The translations under genes and the position numbers were made by a program. Below are positions 7,623 to 14,244 of a DNA stretch of 16,390 nucleotides, in pieces. The notes below the pieces were generated by a model. It saw only the letters and a program-made list of their open reading frames with translations, was not told the origin of the DNA and made no database searches. This stretch comes from a bacterium (lineage in GTDB: Bacteria; Armatimonadota; Fimbriimonadia; Fimbriimonadales; JBAXQP01): contig JBAXQP010000017.1 of NCBI GenBank assembly GCA_037131655.1, forward strand, positions 1 through 16,390, in the 5' to 3' direction. Position 1 is the first letter of the stretch. Every line of letters starts with the position of its first letter.

Positions 7623-8537
7623 ATGCAATTGACATCTCGTTATCAATCATCGGAAGTCGAGCCTGCGCTAGCTGTAGAAGACCTGCAGTTAACACTGGCT
7701 CGACTTCCAGTGCTTCGAGGAGTTAGCTTCACCATTCAACGCGGAGAGATAGTTTGCCTATTAGGCAGAGCCGGAAGCGGTAAATCAACTCTACTAAATG
7801 CCATCTCCGGCAAGATTAAATATCGTCATGGTGCTATACACCTCCACTCAGAAAGTATTGCCCAGGCATCGGAACCGGGTCATTATGCTGTTGAAGAACG
7901 CAAGCTGCCCGCAACCGTCGAAGCTATCCTGAAACGTGTGATTTCCCATCTACCCGCCGCTAAAATAAGTGTTGAAGTTGCCGATTTGTTAGTGAAGTTG
8001 GGTCTCTGGGATTCACGCTCTGAGCATCCTGAGCGCCTGTCAATGAGCAAATCAGCCTGCCTCGAATTGGCAATCATGCTGGCTGCCCGCTCCTCTTTGA
8101 TGTTGATCGACTCTCTTGGCGATCTTCTCGATCCTACAACATCTCGGCGTTTTTGGGGTGAAGTCTTCCAGCGATCCGCTCTGGGTACAACTTGTCTTTA
8201 TGCCACTCGACGACCGGAAGAAGCCGAACGAGCCGACCGTGTGCTTATCCTAGAATCAGGGAGGATCACCGCCCAAGGCACCCCCGATGAGCTGAAATCG
8301 CAAGTCATACCCGACCGAGTAGCCATTGAGACGCTTGACCCCGATGGCGTAAGAGATCTTTTAACCCCCTTCGAAGTAGTCGTCCGCCAAACCAGCAAAG
8401 GCCTAATCCTCCACGCCAAAGACGGCCAAGCCACCGCCGCCCGCCTCCTCCGAGATGGCTACGGCATTGTAAAAACCATCACCCTTCTCCGCCCCACTAT
8501 GTCCGATGCTTGGGACCACCTAACGTTAGGGCAGTAG
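7623..8537 (+). CDS. ABC transporter ATP-binding-like protein with degenerate catalytic motifs
   Basis: A 304-residue ABC nucleotide-binding fold followed by a C-terminal domain of about 75 residues like those on ABC-2 ATPases. Walker A is intact (GRAGSGKST, 48-56). The other motifs are eroded: the Q-loop position reads AVEERKL with no clear Gln, the signature is LSMSK (139-143) instead of LSGGQ, Walker B is LMLID followed by Ser164 instead of the catalytic Glu, and the H-loop has Arg196 (ATRRPEEAE) instead of His. It may bind ATP, but efficient hydrolysis is doubtful. It starts 9 nt after the RND gene, so it is in the operon, but no permease gene is nearby. It may be a regulatory or structural relic, or partner a permease elsewhere. 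Family placement is firm; function is open. Confidence 0.85.
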   Translation: MQLTSRYQSSEVEPALAVEDLQLTLARLPVLRGVSFTIQRGEIVCLLGRAGSGKSTLLNAISGKIKYRHGAIHLHSESIAQASEPGHYAVEERKLPATVEAILKRVISHLPAAKISVEVADLLVKLGLWDSRSEHPERLSMSKSACLELAIMLAARSSLMLIDSLGDLLDPTTSRRFWGEVFQRSALGTTCLYATRRPEEAERADRVLILESGRITAQGTPDELKSQVIPDRVAIETLDPDGVRDLLTPFEVVVRQTSKGLILHAKDGQATAARLLRDGYGIVKTITLLRPTMSDAWDHLTLGQ

Positions 8538-8621
8538 GCTAAAGGCGTAGTCGTCTGCGATTCAATAATAGGTGGTTGCTTCGGCACAAGCATCTTTGCA
8601 ATGACATAGAACGTGGTTTCT

Positions 8622-9788
8622 TTAGCCTTTCGCCTTAAAGGTTTCCAACGCGATATCATAGACTATTCTTAGGGGCACATTATTCGAAAGGGCGGCGGAT
8701 CGGCAGTCTTCGAATTCGGGGGCGGTGGTTAGTATTTGGCTGTTGTATTCGCCGATCTTTATGCGGATAGGACCGTATGGGGTTTCGACGGTTTCCCATC
8801 GCCTATCGAGGCAGGTTCGGCGTAGGGTGGAGTAGCGGACACCAAATGAGGTGCTTTCTGCAAGGATGATTTCGATTAGGGAGTTCTTCTTTTCAGGGCC
8901 ACAAAGTACTGAGAGTAGAAATCCAGGTCGGCCTTTTTTCATTGTGGTGGGTACGAAATGGGCATCTAAGGCACCGACTTCTAGTAGACGTTCCAGAAGA
9001 AAGCCTGCCCACTCAGGACTCATATCATCTAAATTGGTTTCAAGCAAAACCACTTCATGTTCGGCAAGTGGAGTGTTGGCTTCTCCCACAAAAGCGCGTA
9101 CGATGTTAGGGATATCCGATTCGCGCATGCCCGCGCCATATCCGACTGCTTCAAATGACATCGCAGGCTGCGATCCAAAACTCTCCGCTAAGGCGGCAAC
9201 AATAGCGGCCCCTGTTGGGGTGACGGTTTCTCCCTGAATGTCGACCCCATAGGTTGGTTTGCCTTTAAGCAATTCAACCACTGCGGGGGCGGGAAGCGGG
9301 ATTAGGCCGTGAGAGCTTTTGATCGTTCCGTATCCCATCGGTAGAGCTGAAGAATACACTTTATCGATCCCTAATAGCTCTAACGCAAGGCAGACGCCGA
9401 CGATATCGACAATCGCATCGACTGCTCCGACTTCATGAAAATGCACGTGATCGACTGTCGAGCCATGTACCTTAGCCTCAGCTTCAGCAAGAAGCCGAAA
9501 GATTTTAAGCGCGCGTTCAGTGGCTCGTTTGGGAAGATTTGCAGTTAGAATTATCTTTTCGATATCCCCCAAATGCCTCGAAGGTTGATCGTCATTGGCG
9601 GTCACGCAAAGCCGTTTGGCAGCCAGAACGCCAACTTGAGCCGGTTTGATTGATAGTTCCCAATTCGATATAGCCATCAAATGAAGCTGGGTTGTTAATT
9701 CATCTAATGGCGCTCCGGCGTCAATTAACGCTCCTAGCGCCATATCTCCGGCGATGCCGCCGATGCAGTCGAAGTAAGCTATTCTCAT
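8622..9788 (-). CDS. larC: LarC, nickel-pincer cofactor biosynthesis (nickel insertion) protein
   Basis: A 388-residue protein of the LarC/DUF111 family, in one uninterrupted frame (some relatives, such as that of Lactiplantibacillus plantarum, need a frameshift). It begins MRIAYFDCIGGIAGDMALGA, a family hallmark. It continues with HVHFHEVGAVDAIVDIVG, the PTGAAI segment and ETNLDDMSPE in the C-terminal half. LarC performs CTP-dependent nickel insertion into the pyridinium bis-thiocarboxylate precursor to give the cofactor of lactate racemase and related LarA-family enzymes. No larA, larB or larE is in this window. I chose ATG 9788, since upstream frame extensions have no family resemblance and run into the divergent gene. 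There is no Shine-Dalgarno, and a TATAAT sits 7 nt upstream. It converges with the ABC-like gene, 84 nt apart. Confidence 0.92.
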   Translation of the reverse strand: MRIAYFDCIGGIAGDMALGALIDAGAPLDELTTQLHLMAISNWELSIKPAQVGVLAAKRLCVTANDDQPSRHLGDIEKIILTANLPKRATERALKIFRLLAEAEAKVHGSTVDHVHFHEVGAVDAIVDIVGVCLALELLGIDKVYSSALPMGYGTIKSSHGLIPLPAPAVVELLKGKPTYGVDIQGETVTPTGAAIVAALAESFGSQPAMSFEAVGYGAGMRESDIPNIVRAFVGEANTPLAEHEVVLLETNLDDMSPEWAGFLLERLLEVGALDAHFVPTTMKKGRPGFLLSVLCGPEKKNSLIEIILAESTSFGVRYSTLRRTCLDRRWETVETPYGPIRIKIGEYNSQILTTAPEFEDCRSAALSNNVPLRIVYDIALETFKAKG

Positions 9789-9795
9789 GATATGC

Positions 9796-9801
9796 ATTAT
9801 A
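9796..9801 (-). promoter_or_regulatory. Possible -10 box of larC, leaderless start
   Basis: On the minus strand a perfect TATAAT ends 7 nt before the larC ATG, so transcription would begin at or next to the start codon. No convincing -35 is seen at 16-18 nt and no ribosome-binding site is present. Confidence 0.4.
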
Positions 9802-9830
9802 CCGGTGCGGTTTGCATATTCGCGCCGAGG

Positions 9831-9836
9831 TACAAT
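9831..9836 (+). promoter_or_regulatory. Possible -10 box of the flavoprotein gene, leaderless start
   Basis: TACAAT lies 6 nt before GTG 9843, the arrangement expected for a leaderless transcript. A GAGG at 9827-9830 is 12 nt from the start and could alternatively be a distant ribosome-binding site. No clear -35 element is visible. Confidence 0.35.
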
Positions 9837-9842
9837 CGGTCT

Positions 9843-11099
9843 GTGAACAATCCTAAAGTAATCGTTATAGGCGGCGGACCCGGCGGGATATTGGCAGCCG
9901 GCACAGCCGCACAACATGGCGCGCAAGTTATTCTTCTTGAGAAGGGTCCAAAACTGGGGCGAAAGCTGCGCATCAGTGGTAAAGGGCGTTGCAATATCAC
10001 CAATACTGCTGAAATTCAGGCGTTTGTTGATGCGTTCGCGCCGAACGGCAAGTTCCTTTACAGCGCTTTTTCCCAATACTTCCGTGACCATCTGTTGAAG
10101 TTCCTCAACCATATCGGTATTCAAACCAAAGTCGAGCGGGGCGGGCGTGTGTTTCCGGCTTCCGATAGCGCTATTGAAGTTGCCGATGCCCTTGAGAACT
10201 GGTTGAACTCTTGCGGGGTAAACATCAAGTTCAATACCCGGGTGAAATCGATTGTTTTGGAGAAGGGAAAAGCAGTCGGTGTTGAACTTTACGGGACAAA
10301 ACTTGATGCGGATGCAGTTATTTTGGCCACAGGTGGCGCATCCTATCCTAAAACCGGTTCAAGCGGTGATGGATATGCGATGGCGAAAGAACTCGGTCAT
10401 ACGATTATCCCGCCAAAGCCTGCTTTGTCGGCGTTGGTTACGGGGGAGCATTGGGTGACAGAACTAAAGGGTTTGTCGCTTAAAAATGTAGAAGCCAGCT
10501 TGGTTTCTGTGGTCGGATCAGCAAAACCGAAGGTTATTGCCAAAGAGTTTGGCGAGATGCTATTTACACACTTCGGCATTTCCGGCCCGATTATATTAAC
10601 CCTCAGTCGGAAGGTTCCGTCAATTCTTGAGCAGGGCAAAGCCTATGTAAGCATCGACCTTAAACCAGCCCTCACTCCTGAACAGCTTCATGCCCGTTTT
10701 ATCCGAGATTTCACTCAAACCCAGCATTTTAAAAATTACTTGCCGGAATTGCTTCCCAAATCGATGGCTGAGCCTTTCCTTAAGATCACCAACATCTCAC
10801 CCGATAAACCCCTTAACAAAATCACCGCCCCCGAACGCACACAAATAGTTGAGACACTAAAAGGCCTTCGCCTGAGTATCAGGGGAATGCGCCCAATAGA
10901 TGAAGCTATCGTCACAGCCGGTGGGGTTTCAATCAAAGAAGTCGATCCCAAAACCATGATGTCAAAACTAGTCCCCGCCCTCTTCTTCGCTGGCGAAGTC
11001 CTAGACATCGATGCCGAAACCGGCGGCTACAACCTACAAGCTGCCTTTTCTACCGGCTATGTAGCAGGTAAGTCGGCAGCGAATTTTGGGGAGAAGTAG
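9843..11099 (+). CDS. HI0933/YhiN (BaiN-like) family FAD-dependent oxidoreductase
   Basis: A 418-residue flavoprotein from GTG 9843. The N-terminal Rossmann motif is IGGGPGG (residues 9-15), followed after a beta strand by LLEKG. The family signature GRKLRISGKGRCNITN comes next. Further on are ILATGGASYPKTGSSGDGY and the C-terminal GEVLDIDAETGGYNLQAAFSTG that closes the FAD site. Databases often name such proteins BaiN after a gut bile-acid enzyme, but most family members have no proven substrate, so only FAD binding and redox activity should be inferred. An ATG at 9792 is in frame but lies inside the larC leader and adds non-conserved residues. It is divergent from larC with 54 bp between starts. 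The last 400 bp are markedly C-rich. Confidence 0.9.
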   Translation: MNNPKVIVIGGGPGGILAAGTAAQHGAQVILLEKGPKLGRKLRISGKGRCNITNTAEIQAFVDAFAPNGKFLYSAFSQYFRDHLLKFLNHIGIQTKVERGGRVFPASDSAIEVADALENWLNSCGVNIKFNTRVKSIVLEKGKAVGVELYGTKLDADAVILATGGASYPKTGSSGDGYAMAKELGHTIIPPKPALSALVTGEHWVTELKGLSLKNVEASLVSVVGSAKPKVIAKEFGEMLFTHFGISGPIILTLSRKVPSILEQGKAYVSIDLKPALTPEQLHARFIRDFTQTQHFKNYLPELLPKSMAEPFLKITNISPDKPLNKITAPERTQIVETLKGLRLSIRGMRPIDEAIVTAGGVSIKEVDPKTMMSKLVPALFFAGEVLDIDAETGGYNLQAAFSTGYVAGKSAANFGEK

Positions 11100-11134
11100 G
11101 GACAAGAGGGCTTTGCCATCTACGTGCTGAAGCT

Positions 11135-11293
11135 TTAGCGAAGGTACGTCACACAGAGCGAAGTCGTACTGCCTTCCGGAATACCTCACGCCTCAAAGGA
11201 TTTAAGCTTTGAGTAAGTATTGGTTACCCCTCTCCGTGACACGTAGAGGGGCCTACAGAGTAGGGGGTGAGGTTCCGGTAGAGCCGTCTCTAC
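11135..11293. repeat. Spacer packed with inverted repeats, candidate dispersed palindromic element
   Basis: The gap between the convergent flavoprotein and rubrerythrin genes has no credible coding frame. It holds several palindromes: GAAGGTACG near 11140 pairing with CGTACTGCCTTC near 11168 with a bulge, CCCCTCT (11227-11233) with AGAGGGG (11245-11251), and GTAGAG (11278-11283) with CTCTAC (11288-11293) around a CCGT loop. Alternating C-runs and G-runs look like non-coding dispersed repeats. Only one copy is in the window, so repeat status is an inference. Confidence 0.4.
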
Positions 11294-11295
11294 GA

Positions 11296-11337
11296 GCAAA
11301 AACAAAGTCCCTCCCCTTAAATTAAAAAGGGAGGGAC
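11296..11337 (-). terminator. Rho-independent terminator of rubrerythrin
   Basis: On the minus strand, a perfect 9-bp GC-rich stem (11329-11337 with 11307-11315, GTCCCTCCC and GGGAGGGAC) encloses a 13-nt AT-rich loop and is followed by TTTGTTTTTGC. It lies 9 nt past the rubrerythrin stop codon. This is a canonical terminator. Confidence 0.85.
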
Positions 11338-11346
11338 AAGATGCGT

Positions 11347-11883
11347 TTAGAAGTCTTCTGTTAGGATTTCGAAGAAGCCTTGGGGGTGGTTGCATAGTGA
11401 GCAGACACCGGGGGCTTCGGGTCCTTCGTGGATGTGTCCGCAGTTGCGGCATATCCACTTTTTGGTCTGGGCTTTCTTGAAGGTGCTACCGTTATTGATG
11501 CCTTCAAGCAACGCTTTGTAGCGGGCTTCATGATGAGATTCGACAGCGGCTATGGCTTCGAACATTTTAGCGATAAGATCGAAACCCTCTTCGCGTGCGA
11601 TTTTGGCGAAACCGGGGTACATCGATGTCCACTCTTCGTTTTCGCCACCGGCGGCAGCTAGAAGGTTAGCGGCGGTATCACCCTTCAATCCGCCCAAGGC
11701 TTTCAATAAAAGCTTGGCATGTTCTTTCTCGTTATCCGCAGTTTCCAAAAACATAGCGGCTACCTGCTCGAAACCCGCCTTTTTCGCAACACTTGCGAAG
11801 TAAGTGTATTTATTGCGGGCTTGCGATTCTCCAGCGAAAGCGGCCTGTAGATTCTGTTCGGTTTTAGTTCCTTTGACGTCCAT
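11347..11883 (-). CDS. rbr: Rubrerythrin
   Basis: A 178-residue classical rubrerythrin: an N-terminal ferritin-like four-helix diiron domain and a C-terminal rubredoxin-like domain. Diiron ligands are visible in AGESQARNKY (Glu19), the ETADNEKEHA helix (Glu52, His55) and the AAVESHHEARY helix. The iron of the rubredoxin part would be held by ICRNC and VCSLC, about residues 144-165. It reduces hydrogen peroxide in the cytoplasm of anaerobes and microaerophiles using electrons from reduced pyridine nucleotide via partner proteins. Length is typical. ATG 11883 is preceded by AGGAGG at 8 nt. It appears monocistronic, with its own promoter and terminator. Confidence 0.97.
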   Translation of the reverse strand: MDVKGTKTEQNLQAAFAGESQARNKYTYFASVAKKAGFEQVAAMFLETADNEKEHAKLLLKALGGLKGDTAANLLAAAGGENEEWTSMYPGFAKIAREEGFDLIAKMFEAIAAVESHHEARYKALLEGINNGSTFKKAQTKKWICRNCGHIHEGPEAPGVCSLCNHPQGFFEILTEDF

Positions 11884-11920
11884 TTAACTAGCCTCCTCTT
11901 GGGCAGATGCCCTTAAAAAG

Positions 11921-11929
11921 ATTCTACCA
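11921..11929 (-). promoter_or_regulatory. Extended -10 promoter of rubrerythrin
   Basis: On the minus strand TGG followed by TAGAAT forms an extended -10 with predicted start near 11914. The -35 region is poor, as is common for extended -10 promoters. Just downstream lies a perfect 5-2-5 palindrome (GGGCATCTGCCC, 11901-11912), which could be an operator at the transcription start. Confidence 0.5.
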
Positions 11930-11989
11930 CTGAGTGAACAATAACATAAAGGTAGCACGGCTAAATTTTTAAAAACAGGCGTAAAAAAA

Positions 11990-12061
11990 TGGGCGTTGAT
12001 GGATTTGAACCAACGACCCCTTCGTTGTCAACGAAGTGCTCTTCCCCTGAGCTAAACGCCC
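11990..12061 (-). tRNA. tRNA-Val (anticodon GAC)
   Basis: A minus-strand cloverleaf of 72 nt: acceptor GGGCGTT/AACGCCC, D stem GCTC/GAGC with a short 7-nt loop, anticodon stem CTTCG/CGAAG with loop TTGACAA (GAC reads GUC and GUU), 5-nt variable loop, and T arm with TTCAAAT. The T stem has one T-T mismatch at pair 50-64. Discriminator is A, and CCA is not encoded. A run of seven T follows at once, acting as the transcript end. Confidence 0.95.
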
Positions 12062-12090
12062 GTAACTAGTGATATTTAATTGTGAAGATA

Positions 12091-12119
12091 ATGATACCTT
12101 CGAGGAGGCCAACTGTCAA
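12091..12119 (-). promoter_or_regulatory. Strong sigma70-type promoter of tRNA-Val
   Basis: On the minus strand TTGACA (12114-12119), a 17-nt spacer and TATCAT (12091-12096). Predicted start is about 12084, giving a 5' leader of some 23 nt before the mature tRNA. Confidence 0.8.
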
Positions 12120-12185
12120 GTAAAATGATTAAATAGCTTTTGCCGTTCGGTGTCTTTATCTGCCATACTTCAAGCATTAAACAGA

Positions 12186-12204
12186 GGTTGGCAGTTTGCC
12201 GACC
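12186..12204 (+). promoter_or_regulatory. Hairpin in the leader of the ThuA-like gene
   Basis: Bases 12186-12193 pair with 12197-12204 (8 bp, one G-U) around a 3-nt loop, 30 nt before the ATG. As DNA it could be an operator half-site pair; as RNA a small leader hairpin. No T-run follows, so it is not a terminator. Confidence 0.4.
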
Positions 12205-12234
12205 GAATAAAGCAATTTTCATAAGGAGATAGAC

Positions 12235-12885
12235 ATGTCAAACGGACGTTTGAATCTATGCATGATTTCCGGTTCCTTTGAATACGATTCTGAGGAATCA
12301 CTAGGTATTTTTAAAGAGTATGTCGAAAAGAATTTCCCCGTGGATGTTACGTTTATCGTTTACAAGGATGAACAGGACAATATATCTCTTGAGGCGTTAG
12401 AGACTACCGATGTGTTGTTAGTTTTCACCCGCAGACTCGAAACCAAGGATGCTGAACTGGAGCGATTCAAGAATTATTGTCTTGCGGGCAAGCCGATTGT
12501 CGGCATAAGAACCGCCAGCCATGCTTTCCAGAACTGGCTTGATTTCGATAAGGTGGTACTTGGCGGCAATTATCAAGGCCATTATGGCCATGGGCCGAAG
12601 GCTCCTGTTACTTTCTCTGAAGCAGGGAAGAAGCATCCTGTGTTGGATAGTGTCAAAGAGTTCTCCTCTCACGGCAGCCTTTATGCCAACACGCCCATCG
12701 CTGATGACACAACGTTGCTGATGACTGCTGATAACTCCGAGCATGTTGAGCCGGTGTCTTGGGTTCGCTTGAATAATGGCGGTCGAACGTTTTATACCTC
12801 ACTTGGCCATCAGGATGATTTCCGAGAGCCTGATTTCCTACGCATGATTGCCAATGCTGCCCTTTGGGCCGGCGGAAAGCTGTAG
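12235..12885 (+). CDS. ThuA-like domain protein
   Basis: A 216-residue protein consisting almost wholly of a ThuA-like domain (class I glutamine amidotransferase-like fold). Recognisable segments are TDVLLVFTRR, GKPIVGIRTASHAFQNW, GGNYQGHYGHGP, a KKHPVLDSV stretch, and EPVSWVR followed by GGRTFYTSLGHQDDF and a terminal AALWAGG. ThuA was named from rhizobial trehalose utilisation and is linked there to keto-sugar metabolism; many homologues are annotated only as putative sugar-related proteins. There is no signal peptide, so it is probably cytoplasmic. ATG 12235 has AAGGAG 6 nt upstream. It is alone between a hairpin leader and a terminator. Its role in this organism cannot be inferred from the neighbours. 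Confidence 0.88.
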   Translation: MSNGRLNLCMISGSFEYDSEESLGIFKEYVEKNFPVDVTFIVYKDEQDNISLEALETTDVLLVFTRRLETKDAELERFKNYCLAGKPIVGIRTASHAFQNWLDFDKVVLGGNYQGHYGHGPKAPVTFSEAGKKHPVLDSVKEFSSHGSLYANTPIADDTTLLMTADNSEHVEPVSWVRLNNGGRTFYTSLGHQDDFREPDFLRMIANAALWAGGKL

Positions 12886-12907
12886 GTTAGTCTTTCTGGT
12901 TGATGTG

Positions 12908-12934
12908 GCCCGGGGTTTTTATTCCGGGCTTTCT
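12908..12934 (+). terminator. Terminator after the ThuA-like gene
   Basis: GCCCGG (12908-12913) pairs with CCGGGC (12924-12929) around a T-rich 10-nt loop, followed by TTTCT. It lies 22 nt past the stop codon and about 50 nt before the MFS gene. The U-tract is short, but the placement is right. Confidence 0.65.
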
Positions 12935-12984
12935 ATGTGTAGGTATTAACTTCTTTGTCAAGCGATGAGTTAGGGGAGACGAAT

Positions 12985-14244
12985 TTGGGGCAGTCGGACG
13001 CGGTGTTAAAGCCGGGGCTGACGCCGCCGCGTATTTCGCCCTTCTACTCATTGACCTTTCGTAATTTTCGGCTGTTCTTCATCGGTCAGCTTATTTCTGT
13101 TGCTGGGACATGGATGCAGGCTGTTGCGCAGCAGTGGTTGGTATATGACCTGACTCACCAGGCGAGATGGCTTGGAATTCTATCCGGCGCAAGCGCAATT
13201 CCTTATGTCCTCTTTGCGATGTCCGGGGGCGCAGTGGCTGATCGCTTTCCTCGTCGTACGATTTTAGTTTGGACGCAGACTATTCAGATGATACTTGCGT
13301 TCATTCTTGCAATTCTTGCCACCAATCGCTGGATTGCTCTAAGTCCATTGCATATCGTCGCTCTTGCGGCTGTTGGCGGGATTGTCAACGCCTATAATAT
13401 GCCGGCTCAACAAGCGTTTGTGTCGGATATGGTTGATGACCCGCGCGCTCTTGGCAACGCCATCGCTCTCAATTCATTCAGGTTCAATATGGCTCGCTTT
13501 TTGGGGCCGATTATGGCAGGGGTTGTGCTCGTTAAATATGGCCCATCCGCTTGTTTTACCGTTAATGGCCTCAGCTTTCTTGCGGTTATAGTCTCGCTAA
13601 TGATGATGAGAATGCCCCGGTTCATCAGGCATGAGCATGCGGTTTCGTTGTGGGAAGGTCTTCGGTTTATTTGGGAAACTAAAAGTGTGCTGCGAGTAGT
13701 GATCTTAGTTGGGGTTGGGGCAATTTTTCTTTGGTCGGTTTCTACGCTCTATCCTGTATTTGCTGCAAGATTTAATGTTGGAGCTAAAGGCTTTAGCACG
13801 ATGGTTGCGGCTAATGGAGTTGGCGCTGCTTTGGGTGGGCTTCTATTGACGTTAATGGGTGATCGTTTGCCGCGCCTGTGGCAAATTTATGGCGGTGGAT
13901 TGCTATTCTGTTTTGCAGTTCTTTGTTTATCTTTTGCACCGACTTTTCAAATCGTTCTTATCATATTGGTCATCAGCGGCATTTCGATGATTACTTTCAA
14001 TATCAGCGCGAACACGAAGGTTCAAGAAGAAGTTCCCAATGCCCTCAGAGGTCGGGTGATGGCAGTATATACACTAGTTTTTCAAGGTTTTATGCCGATT
14101 GGGGGACTTGAAATCGGTTTTATGGCTGACCGTATAGGCGCTATTCCTTCTGTGCGTATCAATGCCTCGATTGGACTAACGGTTTTACTTCTAATCATCT
14201 TCTGGCGTTTATTCGAGCGAAAGCGTTCGAGTGTGACGATCTAA
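12985..14244 (+). CDS. MFS transporter, EntS-like exporter subfamily (MFS_3)
   Basis: A 419-residue integral membrane protein with about 12 hydrophobic helices in two six-helix halves. The opening LTFRNFRLFFIGQLISVAGTW, the AQQWLVYDLT segment and the loop 2-3 motif GGAVADRFPRR are characteristic of the EntS/MFS_3 group, which includes the enterobactin exporter. The second half repeats the loop motif as GDRLPRLW, and GRVMAVYTLVFQG is in the typical place. It probably exports a small molecule; the substrate is unknown and no siderophore genes are nearby. Start is uncertain: TTG 12985 has GGGGAG 6 nt upstream and is preferred, while TTG 12955 in the same frame has no good site. No ATG precedes the first membrane helix. 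Confidence 0.9.
   Translation: MGQSDAVLKPGLTPPRISPFYSLTFRNFRLFFIGQLISVAGTWMQAVAQQWLVYDLTHQARWLGILSGASAIPYVLFAMSGGAVADRFPRRTILVWTQTIQMILAFILAILATNRWIALSPLHIVALAAVGGIVNAYNMPAQQAFVSDMVDDPRALGNAIALNSFRFNMARFLGPIMAGVVLVKYGPSACFTVNGLSFLAVIVSLMMMRMPRFIRHEHAVSLWEGLRFIWETKSVLRVVILVGVGAIFLWSVSTLYPVFAARFNVGAKGFSTMVAANGVGAALGGLLLTLMGDRLPRLWQIYGGGLLFCFAVLCLSFAPTFQIVLIILVISGISMITFNISANTKVQEEVPNALRGRVMAVYTLVFQGFMPIGGLEIGFMADRIGAIPSVRINASIGLTVLLLIIFWRLFERKRSSVTI

Noticed and set aside
8577..8596. Possible terminator after the ABC-like gene
   Set aside because: Only a 5-bp stem (TGCTT/AAGCA) and a TCTTT end; too weak to call.
8851..9237. Open frame of 128 codons opposite larC
   Set aside because: Antisense shadow; the minus strand encodes clearly conserved LarC sequence.
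11186..11458. Open frame covering the repeat-rich spacer and the rubrerythrin 3' end
   Set aside because: It crosses the rubrerythrin terminator and coding sequence and has an Arg/Pro/Leu-rich composition typical of non-coding GC-rich repeats.
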